A DNA stretch of 64,000 nucleotides, from contig NZ_FMMP01000006.1 of the NCBI RefSeq assembly GCF_900095725.1, positions 806,001 through 870,000 of the forward strand, given 5' to 3'. This stretch comes from Cellulosilyticum sp. I15G10I2. Its GTDB lineage: Bacteria > Bacillota > Clostridia > Lachnospirales > Cellulosilyticaceae. A program made the position numbers and the translations under genes. This document shows positions 7,386-15,972 of this stretch, in pieces. Within the stretch, counting starts at the first letter, position 1. Every line of letters starts with the position of its first letter. The notes beneath the pieces were generated by a model, which was given only the letters and a program-made list of their open reading frames with translations, had not been told where the DNA came from and did not search any database.

Positions 7386-9062
7386 ATGAAAATTGCAATC
7401 TATGCACGTAAGTCGCGTACAACAGATAAAGGTGAATCTATTGAAAATCAAATCTCTCTTTGCAGACAATATGCAGCTGTGCATTTTCAAGATGCAATCT
7501 TTGACGAGTATAAAGATGAAGGCTATAGCGGAGGTAATACGAATAGGCCTGCTTTTAAAGAGCTGCTTCAAAGTTTTAAAAAAGAACATTATGATGTACT
7601 TATATGTTATCGTTTAGACCGTATTAGCCGCAATGTTTTAGACTTTTCTTCTACACTTGATATGCTGTCTAAAAACAACATTGCTTTTGTATCCATAAAA
7701 GAAAACTTTGATACAACAACTCCCATGGGGCGTGCTATGCTGCACATCTCCTCCGTCTTTGCACAGCTTGAAAGAGAAACTATTGCAGAACGTATCCGGG
7801 ATAATATGCTTGAACTTTCCAAAACCGGCAGGTGGCTAGGAGGCACTACCCCTTTAGGTTATACTTCAAAAAAAGTTGCATATGATGTAAAAAATAGCAA
7901 AACCAAATATTATACAATTCTCAAGGCAGATGAAATGGAGGCATCTATTGTAAAGCTTATATTCAAAAAATATCTTGAGCTAGGGAGCTTATCTCAACTT
8001 GAAACTCACCTTATTCAAAAAGATATTCGAACGCTCAATAATAAATTTTATCATCCTCATGTTCTAAAAAATATACTTGCTAATCCTGTTTATGTAGTGG
8101 CAGACCAATCTATCTATGATTATTTTTATGACCGTGATGCCTATATAGCACACCCTAAGTCAGACTTTACAGGGGATTATGCCCCCATGGTCTATAATAA
8201 AAATCGCCAAGGAAAAATTATCTATAAAAATAATATATCAGAGTGGATCGTAGCACTTGGTCAGCATCGACCGCTAATTAGCAGTACACTATGGCTTCAG
8301 GTACAGAAACAGCTGAATACAAATAGGCGTAAAGCAATTCCTCATCACCAATCTAGCCATGCCCTTTTAACAGGACTTATTCACTGCGGACATTGCGGGG
8401 CCCCTATGAAGGTTACCAATCAATCAGTTCTTAAGGATGGCTCTATCAGCTACATTTACCGCTGTACAACAAAGCTTAAGAGTCATGGTAAGCTCTGTAA
8501 TATGCCAAATGCTAAAGGTCATCATTTAGACCCAGCAGTTATTGAGAAGGTTAAACAACTGCTCCCAGATAACAACCAACTGATTCAAGGCTTAGCAAAA
8601 GAGCGTCTCACAACCGCTTCGGCTCAACAAGAAGATGATAAAAATATTATTATTATGGAAGGAGCATTACAGCAAAACGAAAAGGCCATCTCTAAACTCG
8701 TCAGACTTATTGCATCCTGTGAAGATTCTCTGCTGGAAAGATCTTATCATAAAGAAATAGATAGGCTTCATAAAGAACAAATGGTTCTTGAGGAAAAGCT
8801 TTGGGGTTTACAAAATACTAAGTTAGAAAATAGTAAGCTCATAGAAAATACAGATAAGATTATAGATATATTAAGAGATTTTGATAGGCGTATTAATGAA
8901 GCTTCTATAAATGAAAAACGTATTCTTCTACAATCAATTATACATTCAGTTGTTTGGGATGGGCATAAAATAAATGTTTATTTATATAGATCTGAACAAG
9001 ACTATGAAAATAATAACCATAATTATCCTCATGGTTGCAAAATCACTTATGAGAAATGGTAA
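7386..9062 (+). CDS. Large serine recombinase of the spoVFB element
   Basis: 558-residue recombinase with catalytic Ser10 in YARKS, GYSGGNTNRPAF, RLDRISRN and QLERETIAERIRDNM, a zinc ribbon (CGHCGAPM, later Cys pair) and a C-terminal coiled coil. It resembles the recombinase at 1781 throughout its length, including the GRWLGGTTP hinge. Ribosome site AAAGGAGAATTT supports the start. Codons after 552 are host spoVFB sequence. In the excised circle the frame would instead read about 15 other codons to a stop at 4345-4347. Expected to integrate and excise the element. Confidence 0.94.
   Translation: MKIAIYARKSRTTDKGESIENQISLCRQYAAVHFQDAIFDEYKDEGYSGGNTNRPAFKELLQSFKKEHYDVLICYRLDRISRNVLDFSSTLDMLSKNNIAFVSIKENFDTTTPMGRAMLHISSVFAQLERETIAERIRDNMLELSKTGRWLGGTTPLGYTSKKVAYDVKNSKTKYYTILKADEMEASIVKLIFKKYLELGSLSQLETHLIQKDIRTLNNKFYHPHVLKNILANPVYVVADQSIYDYFYDRDAYIAHPKSDFTGDYAPMVYNKNRQGKIIYKNNISEWIVALGQHRPLISSTLWLQVQKQLNTNRRKAIPHHQSSHALLTGLIHCGHCGAPMKVTNQSVLKDGSISYIYRCTTKLKSHGKLCNMPNAKGHHLDPAVIEKVKQLLPDNNQLIQGLAKERLTTASAQQEDDKNIIIMEGALQQNEKAISKLVRLIASCEDSLLERSYHKEIDRLHKEQMVLEEKLWGLQNTKLENSKLIENTDKIIDILRDFDRRINEASINEKRILLQSIIHSVVWDGHKINVYLYRSEQDYENNNHNYPHGCKITYEKW
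9036..9041. other. Right attachment core (TGCAAA) of the spoVFB element
   Basis: Second copy of the hexamer found at 4294-4299. Position 9042 onward is host spoVFB. It lies inside the recombinase reading frame, six codons before its stop. Confidence 0.85.
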
Positions 9063-9276
9063 GCCTGTTATTATTGCTTTGTCAACAAATGATGGCCTCG
9101 GTCTTAACCTCAAAAATATAGGAGTTCTTATGCCGAATCAAAATATTTATTTTGTACCCTTCGGCCAAGATGATAAGGTTAAAAAACCTACCTCCCTTGT
9201 TGCAGATTTGGCTAAAGTACCCGAGACCCTTTCAATGGCTCTTAAATACCAGCAAATACAACCGATACTTCTATAA
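9042..9276 (+). CDS. spoVFB: Dipicolinate synthase subunit B, 3' fragment (interrupted gene)
   Basis: Encodes the C-terminal third of SpoVFB: GKPVIIALSTNDGLG, NIYFVPFGQDD, KKPTSLVADL and a final QPILL. It continues the 5' fragment ending at 4299 with the phase preserved (115 codons plus two bases before, one base after). It has no start of its own and should be expressed only after excision. Confidence 0.94.
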
Positions 9277-9293
9277 TATGAGTAAAAAGATTA

Positions 9294-9320
9294 CTCCCTC
9301 TAATATCCAATTAGAGGGAG
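9294..9320. terminator. Bidirectional terminator between spoVFB and dut
   Basis: CTCCCTCTAAT (9294-9304) is inverted at 9310-9320 with a five-base loop, placed between the convergent spoVFB and dut stops. Confidence 0.75.
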
Positions 9321-9776
9321 CTAATTTTGTCCAGTATGTCCAAAGCCCCCTTCACCACGGTGCGTAGTACTTAAGCTGTCGGTAAGTACAAACTCAGCCT
9401 GACAAACACGTTGAATAATCATTTGCGCAATACGCTCTCCTCTTTGAATGCTAAAAGGCCCCGTTCCCCAGTTAATGAGTATCACTTTTATTTCTCCTCG
9501 ATAATCAGCATCAATAGTACCGATCCCATTAACTAAACCAATACCATGTTTTGCTGCAAGGCCGCTTCGTCCTCGTATTTGAGCTTCAAAACCTTCTGGC
9601 AGCTCAATGGCTATTCCTGTTGCAATGATCTTATATTCTCCTGGCTTTAAGATGACCGCTTCTTTGACATGGGCATACAAATCAACACCTGCAGCCCCGT
9701 TTGTCATGTACTTTGGTACTTCTAGATCCTCAGCACCCTCTATTTTTTTGAGATATACCTTTATTTTTTCGCACAT
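9321..9776 (-). CDS. dut: dUTP diphosphatase
   Basis: 151-residue trimeric dUTPase hydrolysing dUTP to dUMP and keeping uracil out of DNA. The five family motifs are present: [37 protein letters not shown] and the C-terminal [11 protein letters not shown]-loop-like tail. Ribosome site AAGGAGCTAAGG precedes the ATG. It lies convergent to spoVFB and just outside the prophage, so it is read as a host gene, although phages also carry dut. Confidence 0.93.
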   Translation of the reverse strand: MCEKIKVYLKKIEGAEDLEVPKYMTNGAAGVDLYAHVKEAVILKPGEYKIIATGIAIELPEGFEAQIRGRSGLAAKHGIGLVNGIGTIDADYRGEIKVILINWGTGPFSIQRGERIAQMIIQRVCQAEFVLTDSLSTTHRGEGGFGHTGQN

Positions 9777-9940
9777 ATTCCTTAGCTCCTTATTTTATAA
9801 AATAAATTATTTTTTGAATTTCACATTCCTTCTTTATAAATTATACATAAATTTCTAAATAACTGTGCATGCGCAAAATTTTTGACCTTTATTTGCAGAA
9901 TTTTTGTCTAAAACCTATTGCGCTCATAATTCAATTCAGA

Positions 9941-9982
9941 TAAGAAGATTAAGCCATCTTATTTTATGACTTAATCTTCTTA
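9941..9982 (-). terminator. Inverted repeat after the tyrosine recombinase gene
   Basis: TAAGAAGATTAAG (9941-9953) is inverted at 9970-9982 and partly extended by AATTCAG and CTGAATT outside it. It follows the integrase stop at 9985. There is no strong U tract, so a protein-binding or attachment role is possible. Confidence 0.45.
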
Positions 9983-9984
9983 CC

Positions 9985-10971
9985 TTAACTGAATTTTATA
10001 TCGAACATTCGTTCTATGACGCTGCTTTCATCTGACTTGAGATAACTCCTAGTTGTTTCCATGCTGTCATGATGGGCTAAAGCCTGAAGCTCCTCCATAG
10101 TAAATATTCGGGGTGTCGCCATCTCTTTACACATATAATGAGTCCCATCTCTGTAATTTTGTAGAGCCGAATGTCTGAAACTATGTGGAGAGAAATTTAA
10201 ATTCTTCCCTTCTAGCAAATTTAAGATCTTAGTCATCTTTTTTGTCCAGTCGTATAAAGCACTATTTTTTAATCGTGTTCTTTTAGTACCCCTCATGCTG
10301 ACCCATAAAGCATCTTCATCATCCCCACCTCGTTGCTGCAAGTATAAACTTAGACTCTCCAAGCTATTCTTATGATAAAGCAAATTGAATTTTTTACCCA
10401 TCTTTCCTACAACTGTATTGGTATACCTCATACTTAGAATGTCTGACTTTTTTATCTGATTTACTTCACTAATCCTAGCTGCACTGTCATAACTTATATC
10501 AAGATATGCACATTCTCTATATTTCCTATTCTCTAAAAGATAGTTTCTTATCTTGTGTATCTGAGTATCGCTTAAAAAATATATTTCTCTCACTGGTTGT
10601 CGTGGAAGTCTCTTTATTTTTCTAGCTTCATTCTGTTCATAGGAATAGTCTTCGTCGTCCTCTGCATATTCCATCATTCCATGAAGAATTGAAAATACTC
10701 TATTGAAACGTGCATTAGAAACTTTTCGTTCGTCTGTAAGCCAGAGAGCTATATTCCTGAAGTCCTTCCTTGTAAACGCTAGTATGCTTCTATTCTCCAT
10801 TTCTGATTGTATATAACACAAAATCATTCTACCATCATCTCTATACTGTTTTAAAGTACTATCTTTTAATCTTTCTGCCCTTAGCTCTACCAGATAATCT
10901 TTTAAAAGCTCTTTATTTTCTTTATTAGCTACTTCCCATTTTTCAGGGCTATAAACTTTAGACCAAGCCAT
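9985..10971 (-). CDS. Tyrosine recombinase (phage integrase family)
   Basis: 328 residues from ATG 10971, preceded by GAGAGGAGATTAAAA; a longer frame from 11049 has no ribosome site. An N-terminal SAM-like core-binding domain (about 20-110) is followed by the catalytic domain with Arg166 (AARISEV), His263-x-x-Arg266 (HSFRH), His300 and nucleophile Tyr310. It sits at the fibre end of a Mu-like prophage, where a transposase already provides integration. It may be a host-side or late-acquired gene, a dimer resolvase or an invertase. Function beyond strand exchange is not assigned. Confidence 0.88.
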   Translation of the reverse strand: MAWSKVYSPEKWEVANKENKELLKDYLVELRAERLKDSTLKQYRDDGRMILCYIQSEMENRSILAFTRKDFRNIALWLTDERKVSNARFNRVFSILHGMMEYAEDDEDYSYEQNEARKIKRLPRQPVREIYFLSDTQIHKIRNYLLENRKYRECAYLDISYDSAARISEVNQIKKSDILSMRYTNTVVGKMGKKFNLLYHKNSLESLSLYLQQRGGDDEDALWVSMRGTKRTRLKNSALYDWTKKMTKILNLLEGKNLNFSPHSFRHSALQNYRDGTHYMCKEMATPRIFTMEELQALAHHDSMETTRSYLKSDESSVIERMFDIKFS

Positions 10972-11009
10972 TTTTAATCTCCTCTCTTTTCCAGTTGGTA
11001 CAATTATTT

Positions 11010-11019
11010 TGTCCCATTT
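11010..11019 (+). repeat. Single near-copy of the prophage-end decamer
   Basis: TGTCCCATTT, one base different from the TGTCCCATTG decamer present three times at 42269-42373. It lies in the divergent promoter region between the recombinase and the XRE gene. Confidence 0.5.
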
Positions 11020-11074
11020 CGAGAGAATTAAATATGTAAAATTTGGCAATTATTAAAGTGGTGGTGATGCTACA

Positions 11075-11305
11075 ATGATAAATAATAAAGAACTCGGGAA
11101 ATTAATCCAAAATCTAAGAATAAGTTCTAATATCAGTTCTTCAGAACTAGGCACTAGAATTGGTAAAAGTAAAAGTTCTATCAAAAAATATGAGTGCGGA
11201 CAAACTTCAATACCGCTCTGCGTCCTTCAAAGTATCTGTACAGTCCTAGGTTATGATCTTGAGCTAATTATACGATCTGGCTTTAAAAAACATATAATAA
11301 AGTAA
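11075..11305 (+). CDS. XRE-family HTH regulator
   Basis: 76-residue DNA-binding protein with one helix-turn-helix (about residues 10-60; SSELGTRIGKSKSSIKKYE). It is divergent from the tyrosine recombinase with about 100 bp between their starts, so it probably controls that promoter. It is convergent to the tail operon and ends before a shared terminator. Ribosome site GGTGGTGA. Confidence 0.8.
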   Translation: MINNKELGKLIQNLRISSNISSSELGTRIGKSKSSIKKYECGQTSIPLCVLQSICTVLGYDLELIIRSGFKKHIIK

Positions 11306-11311
11306 TTTAAT

Positions 11312-11361
11312 AGGGCATAAAAATAGAATTAATTCTAAGCTATTTTCATGCCCTGTTTTTT
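11312..11361. terminator. Strong terminator at the end of the phage late operon
   Basis: AGGGCATAAAAATAG (11312-11326) pairs with CTATTTTCATGCCCT (11340-11354), with one mismatch, followed by GTTTTTT. It lies between the convergent XRE and late-operon ends. Confidence 0.8.
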
Positions 11362-11378
11362 AACAATTGATTATTTTA

Positions 11379-11576
11379 TTAAACTGCTGAGGCTAATTGT
11401 TGTTGCGCATAACCTAATATTTCTGCTGCCTCTGCTGCACTAATCCATTTCATAGCTAAATATAAAGCTACAAGCTCTTGCATGCCTTTCAAGTCTTGTG
11501 TCTTTTGGTCTACCGCTGCTATTGCAATCCTTACAAATATATTTTGTTGCACCATTTGTTTTAGCGTTTCATTCAT
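11379..11576 (-). CDS. Small phage late protein
   Basis: 65 residues, helical, with a C-terminal motif WISAAEAAEILGYAQQQ that looks like a small helix-turn-helix-like or XkdX-type end-of-tail-operon protein. Start codon overlaps the stop of the preceding gene. Last gene of the late operon; function unknown. Confidence 0.6.
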   Translation of the reverse strand: MNETLKQMVQQNIFVRIAIAAVDQKTQDLKGMQELVALYLAMKWISAAEAAEILGYAQQQLASAV

Positions 11577-11923
11577 TATAAGTTGCCTCCTTGTAATAAT
11601 GTATTTTTAGCTGTTTGCATAGCAATTTGAGCCATCCCAGCTTGCATTTGTTGCACCTGTTCTTCAAGTGTTGGCTCTGGCAAAGGTCTAGAATTCATTT
11701 CCGCCTCTTTATCTTCTGCTGTACATTCTATTAGTTTATTATCAATAATCTTATAGTTGTGACAACCATTTGCGTCTAAAGCTTGCATGTAACTTACATG
11801 TACAAACTCGTCTCCATCTCCCTCTTTAACAAATACATCTCCGTCTTTTACTTCTTTAAAGCAAGTGGAGAAAAATCTCTCCACATAACCTTCATTGTTT
11901 GGCCTTGCGTATACTTGATACAT
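11576..11923 (-). CDS. Phage fibre-associated protein
   Basis: 115 residues from ATG 11923 after AGGAGGTGTAAT. The N-terminus (MYQVYARPNNEGYVERFFST) with acidic KEGDGDEFVHV resembles the short XkdW-like proteins encoded after tail fibres; the C-terminus is a Gln/Met-rich helix. Probably a fibre accessory or assembly protein, by position. Confidence 0.5.
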   Translation of the reverse strand: MYQVYARPNNEGYVERFFSTCFKEVKDGDVFVKEGDGDEFVHVSYMQALDANGCHNYKIIDNKLIECTAEDKEAEMNSRPLPEPTLEEQVQQMQAGMAQIAMQTAKNTLLQGGNL

Positions 11924-11933
11924 ATTACACCTC

Positions 11934-12980
11934 CTAATAGATCTCTGCATCTAATGTGGTTATAGCAACTCCGTTGTATGATAATACCGCGTCTGTCATA
12001 CCATGCGCAGTCTTGTTGGCGTATATAATCACCGCGTCTTTGTTCGACCCACTTTCTAAAGCAAACGTAAATCCTGTTATCTCTGTATTTGAATTTACTG
12101 GGGTAACTCTTAAGCCTATATTATAGTTAGATACCGTCGGAGATACCCTCATTTCAGGAAAAGTATAGTAGAAGAGTAGTTGGTTTGCGAGTATTAGCTT
12201 TGTCCTTTGTCTTGCATAGGTAGGAAATGTTCGATAATACCATTTGCACATCGCCAACTCCTCTGCGTACGTTCTGGGTATGAATGGTGTAGCATATTCG
12301 CCTGGTTCTAACTTAACCCATTCAATTTCAAGTTCACCACTCACTGTACTATTTGGGTTATACGCTTGGATAACTGGAACAATATATGAATATCCCCCAT
12401 TATCTAATGGTATATCTATTACTACACTGAAAACACCGACACCATCCAAATTTACACTACCATATACACCTGCAAGACTATTTGGTCCATTTCCACGACA
12501 CAAGACTGCACTACCAAAGTTCCCACAAGTATTTTTGTTTATTTTTACAGATAACACCACTTTCTTTCCAAATAAAGCTCTCGAATTTTCTAAAGGATAT
12601 CTAATGCTAAATGAACCGTCATTGGTAGTTGTGCCAGCAAGTGTGACACCTCTATTTGTGATTTTTACACTTGCACTATCAGTATATTTTAGATACCATC
12701 TATCTATTGTATACTTAAAATTCGTTGTATACTCTGTAAGTCCTCTTTGATTGACGGGATTTAAGAAATTTGCATTTATAAGCAAATTAGGATTGCTTCG
12801 TTGGCTTAGTTCAGCTGATAAATCACTTATTTGTTGACCTTGGTCTTCGGCTTCCTTCTTAAGATACTTTGTATTCTCTAAGAGCTGGCCAAACAAAGGA
12901 TTGAATGTCTCAGGATGCCCTGGATCATTTGTGGTAAGTTGCCTTAGCTCTTCTGTAAAAATTAATTCTTCATTTTCCAT
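11934..12980 (-). CDS. Tail fibre protein
   Basis: 348 residues. The N-terminus starts with acidic baseplate-type sequence, a coiled coil (QGQQISDLSAELSQ) and the common fibre motif NLLINANFLNPVNQRG (about 60-80). A jelly-roll-like carbohydrate-binding region follows, then a WVKLEPGEYATPF motif (about 225-240) typical of phage fibres before a short C-terminal tip. It determines host adsorption. Located between baseplate genes and the end of the late operon. Confidence 0.8.
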   Translation of the reverse strand: MENEELIFTEELRQLTTNDPGHPETFNPLFGQLLENTKYLKKEAEDQGQQISDLSAELSQRSNPNLLINANFLNPVNQRGLTEYTTNFKYTIDRWYLKYTDSASVKITNRGVTLAGTTTNDGSFSIRYPLENSRALFGKKVVLSVKINKNTCGNFGSAVLCRGNGPNSLAGVYGSVNLDGVGVFSVVIDIPLDNGGYSYIVPVIQAYNPNSTVSGELEIEWVKLEPGEYATPFIPRTYAEELAMCKWYYRTFPTYARQRTKLILANQLLFYYTFPEMRVSPTVSNYNIGLRVTPVNSNTEITGFTFALESGSNKDAVIIYANKTAHGMTDAVLSYNGVAITTLDAEIY

Positions 12981-12991
12981 GCCATCCCCTC

Positions 12992-13378
12992 CTAAAATTC
13001 ATCATCTAATTCAAATATCATTTCAATATCTGAGTCTTTACCTTTAGCCTTGAAGTTTTTAATAGCTACTATGTCACCTTCAGCATCTATCAACGCTATC
13101 TCCGATATATCTTCTCCTGCTAATTCCCCTCTAACAAGTCTGCATACATACCTGCAAGTTGTTAGTATTGGGAAACTATAGCTCTCTATATCTTTTCTAG
13201 CAATTTCATCATTTAAAGCTGTTTGAGCTGCTAGGGGTTGCTTTATGTTCCCTGCTGCATCAACGCCTCCTCTTCCAAAAGCCATTTGACTTATTGGTGG
13301 CAGTGTTCTTTCACCAGCTCTTGCTTTAACCATCTTTTCTCTAGCAATATTTGTTGTAACACTAGTTAATGTACTCAA
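12992..13378 (-). CDS. Phage tail-collar-type protein
   Basis: 128 residues. A TTG start at 13378 overlaps the TGA of the preceding gene and follows GGAGGGAGG; an ATG at 13396 lies within that ribosome site. Sequence AFGRGGVDAAGNIKQP is typical of the N-terminal attachment region of Mu-like tail-collar or fibre proteins that dock to the baseplate. Likely forms the fibre base together with the 348-residue fibre. Confidence 0.6.
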   Translation of the reverse strand: MSTLTSVTTNIAREKMVKARAGERTLPPISQMAFGRGGVDAAGNIKQPLAAQTALNDEIARKDIESYSFPILTTCRYVCRLVRGELAGEDISEIALIDAEGDIVAIKNFKAKGKDSDIEMIFELDDEF

Positions 13379-14175
13379 GCTAATTCCTCCCTCCATACTG
13401 AACCATTTAACTTTTTACTTCCATCAAGTAGATAAGTACCATCTAAATACCATGTTGCATCAATTTGAACCGAACCATCATAAGTAATTTCATTGGGAAT
13501 AGAAGTGCCTATTTTTAAGCCTGTGTAACTATTATTTCTAAGTCCTAGCTTGCTGCCATTTAATACATATGTACCATCTAAGATCCACGTCCCATCAAGA
13601 TATAAAGGAATATTATCATAAAAATTCATTGCCATAATGCAATATACTTTGGTGCTTAAAAGGTTGTTGTTCTCAAAGTCTACAGTATATCTAAATCCAT
13701 AATTAGGCTTTGAACTAGCTTGCTTAACATCCATCACCGTTTCTTTAATGATTCTGAAATCATATATTTCTTCACCTTCTAAAAGTTCTTCCATAAGCAC
13801 ATAAAACTCTGCCCATCTCTCGGTATCTTGTAAATATAGAGGATTAACTTCTGTCTCATACCCCATAGATTTAAGAGCTAATTTTAATCCCGGCAAAGTT
13901 CCTGCTCTAGCTGCTATTTCTGCCTTCATTAAAAGCCTTCTTCTATACGACTCATCATCTTCCCTTTTTAACCTCGGCATCTTTCTATCTTTACCATGCA
14001 TATCAAGATGCTTTCCTGTTGCTGTTAATATATTTGCTTGTTTTCTAATTTCAAATATATCCTCTTTAATTTGGTCAAAAATATTGCCTATAACGGTGAA
14101 TAAAATATATACTTGATTATTTCTTATTGGTTCATGTAGTAAGTAATACATATAATCTTTGAACTTATCAAACAT
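13375..14175 (-). CDS. Baseplate/tail protein (Mu gp48-like, DUF2313 type)
   Basis: 266 residues. The N-terminal half fits the P2 gpI/Mu gp48 wedge family (residues 30-170, including GKHLDMHGKDRKMPRLKREDDESYRRR split across two segments). The C-terminus contains repeated LDGTYxLDGS units (four copies of a W/Y-x-L-D/N-G pattern), as in other phage tail proteins. Follows the J-like wedge by four bases, in Mu order. Confidence 0.75.
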   Translation of the reverse strand: MFDKFKDYMYYLLHEPIRNNQVYILFTVIGNIFDQIKEDIFEIRKQANILTATGKHLDMHGKDRKMPRLKREDDESYRRRLLMKAEIAARAGTLPGLKLALKSMGYETEVNPLYLQDTERWAEFYVLMEELLEGEEIYDFRIIKETVMDVKQASSKPNYGFRYTVDFENNNLLSTKVYCIMAMNFYDNIPLYLDGTWILDGTYVLNGSKLGLRNNSYTGLKIGTSIPNEITYDGSVQIDATWYLDGTYLLDGSKKLNGSVWREELA

Positions 14176-14179
14176 CTTA

Positions 14180-15307
14180 CTACACCCTTTCTATTGTTAC
14201 ATTTACTTCACCTAATATGATAACCTTATCCTTTGAAAGCACCTGATCACTTGATGGCTGAACTACTTTTATTCCTTTAAGGATATCAATATTCTTCCTT
14301 ACATGAAATATAAGCTCTGACGTGTAAAGCGTATTAAGCTCCCTGTTTTTACTGACTTTAAAGTATTCTCTAGTATAATTTATAGCATCTTCTATAATAC
14401 CTTCATCATTTATGTTATAAGGAAGATATAGTACGAGTTCAACATCTTGTAATACAGTATCAGCTGATTTAATAAGTAAGTTGTCATAGGTACCTTTTAT
14501 GCTTTCACAAGCCATTTCTACCTTTCTTAGAAGTTCTTCACCGGCTGTACCTGCATAAGAAGCTACTATGATATCAACGCTTCCTTGTCCTCTTGGATGC
14601 ATATCATCTACCAATACATATAAAACACCTTCAACACTCTCAGCTACATTCTTATATTTAGCTGCTATGGGAGTTGTACTAAGTTCCGCCCAACTATTTA
14701 GGGTGCGCTGCCTGAATGCTTCTGTTTCCTCTTCATCAGCACCTTCACTTATAAGCCAGTTATCTTCATTTGTAATATCATCTATTCCTTCAATATGTAT
14801 CACAGACCTTTTAATACTGTTAGTTGGGACATTATACTCGCTTCCTACATCTTCAGCTGCAACTGGAATATAACCTGACATTTCATTCTTGGAGATAATA
14901 ACTCTTTCTGTACTGAAAAATCTATATTCACTTCCAGCAATACTAGGTAGTGTTTTAAATATATATCCTTTAGGAATAACAAGATTATCTTCTACATTTG
15001 TTCTAGTAATGGTAAGTTTGCCTTGTGCCTTAGTAGCTGCTTTTCTTGATTTAGAATAATCATTTGCCTTAACATCTAACCATTTATCAGGTGCACTTGA
15101 TACAAATAAAGCCTTATAAACTACACGTAAAAGTTTTAGGATATCAATTCTTATTTGGCAGAAGATAAGGAGTATTGTTCCGAACACACTGCCATTTGCA
15201 AACCTAGTAATATTAAAGCCCTTTTCTTCTAACTGGGTAACTATTTCTTCCCTTTGCTCTTCAAGTGTAGGTATTGGTATAAGCTCATCTAATAGCTTTT
15301 CATCCAC
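14180..15307 (-). CDS. Baseplate J-like wedge protein (Mu gp47)
   Basis: 375 residues with the baseplate J domain: a conserved ATKAQGKLTITR segment, then PKGYIFKT, the central EGADEETEAFRQR-type helix (about 190-205) and GSVDIIVASY. Forms the contractile-tail wedge with the gp46/gp25-like and gp48-like proteins. Overlaps its upstream neighbour by eight bases. Confidence 0.87.
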   Translation of the reverse strand: MDEKLLDELIPIPTLEEQREEIVTQLEEKGFNITRFANGSVFGTILLIFCQIRIDILKLLRVVYKALFVSSAPDKWLDVKANDYSKSRKAATKAQGKLTITRTNVEDNLVIPKGYIFKTLPSIAGSEYRFFSTERVIISKNEMSGYIPVAAEDVGSEYNVPTNSIKRSVIHIEGIDDITNEDNWLISEGADEEETEAFRQRTLNSWAELSTTPIAAKYKNVAESVEGVLYVLVDDMHPRGQGSVDIIVASYAGTAGEELLRKVEMACESIKGTYDNLLIKSADTVLQDVELVLYLPYNINDEGIIEDAINYTREYFKVSKNRELNTLYTSELIFHVRKNIDILKGIKVVQPSSDQVLSKDKVIILGEVNVTIERV

Positions 15308-15695
15308 CTAGCCTCACCTCAACTTTCACCCTATCTAATGATATTTCCATATTTACTTCTTGGTCTAATGCTTTAAATCTTATATGAACAATAGTGTTAT
15401 CATTCCCTTGAGACAAGCTTACTACAGTACTATCCTTGTCAACTTCTTCGCGTTTAGCCAGTTTATCTTTAACCCTTTGATAAATTTCAGCTTCTAACAT
15501 TTCATCTATATTTCTATGAATAAAGTCCTGAAGTCCCCATCCATATGTTTGGTCATACCATAGATCTCCTTCCATTGTCAGAGATTCTATTTTTATTGAT
15601 TGAAGTAAAGCCATAAGATCTGTAGCTATTATACAGTCATTATCTTTTATGATGATGCCTTGCCCTAACTCATAGCCTATGTCATCATTTAGCAT
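15300..15695 (-). CDS. gp25/W-like baseplate wedge protein (Mu gp46)
   Basis: 131 residues; ATG 15695 is chosen because AAGGAAG lies eight bases before it. Sequence with D-x-x-x-G-W-G-L-Q-D and basic C-terminus fits the short wedge (DUF2634/gp25-like) proteins. Position directly before baseplate J supports this. Confidence 0.7.
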   Translation of the reverse strand: MLNDDIGYELGQGIIIKDNDCIIATDLMALLQSIKIESLTMEGDLWYDQTYGWGLQDFIHRNIDEMLEAEIYQRVKDKLAKREEVDKDSTVVSLSQGNDNTIVHIRFKALDQEVNMEISLDRVKVEVRLGG

Positions 15696-15967
15696 CCTTC
15701 CCACTTCCTTATCACAATTGGCATTTCAAGTTTGCCATATAGAAATGTAATAACCACTATGTCTCCATACTCATATAATGTATTTGTTTTAATCTCTGGT
15801 ATTTCTGCAAAGTTATTATCAATATTTTCAAATTCATCTAATATCTTTAAATTGATAACATCTCCACCCTTTGTCACCTTAGCAAGTACTGTCTGAGGTA
15901 TGGCAGCATGAGGATATTTATTATTCATAGTATCTTTAATTTCTTTCTGAATAATTGCTTTTAACAT
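15689..15967 (-). CDS. Short baseplate hub/spike-related protein
   Basis: 92 residues, beta-rich, ending in FLYGKLEMPIVIRKWEGC. By position (between hub and wedge genes) and OB-like pattern it may be the gpV/gp45-type hub or spike component, but it lacks an obvious spike tip. Function is by synteny only. Confidence 0.5.
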   Translation of the reverse strand: MLKAIIQKEIKDTMNNKYPHAAIPQTVLAKVTKGGDVINLKILDEFENIDNNFAEIPEIKTNTLYEYGDIVVITFLYGKLEMPIVIRKWEGC

Positions 15968-15972
15968 CTCTT

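Larger units (their letters stand above)
4300..9041. mobile_element. Complete 4.7-kb intervening element in spoVFB with agr-like cargo
   Basis: Bounded by TGCAAA repeats inside spoVFB and ending with a large serine recombinase gene in the host-gene orientation. Cargo on the minus strand is agrB-, agrD- and agrC-like genes and a small unknown gene at 7015-7206. Removing 4300-9041 restores spoVFB without scar or frame change. This is the behaviour of sporulation intervening sequences such as skin in sigK and the element reported in spoVFB of Geobacillus. There are no phage structural genes, so it is a minimal element. Confidence 0.9.
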
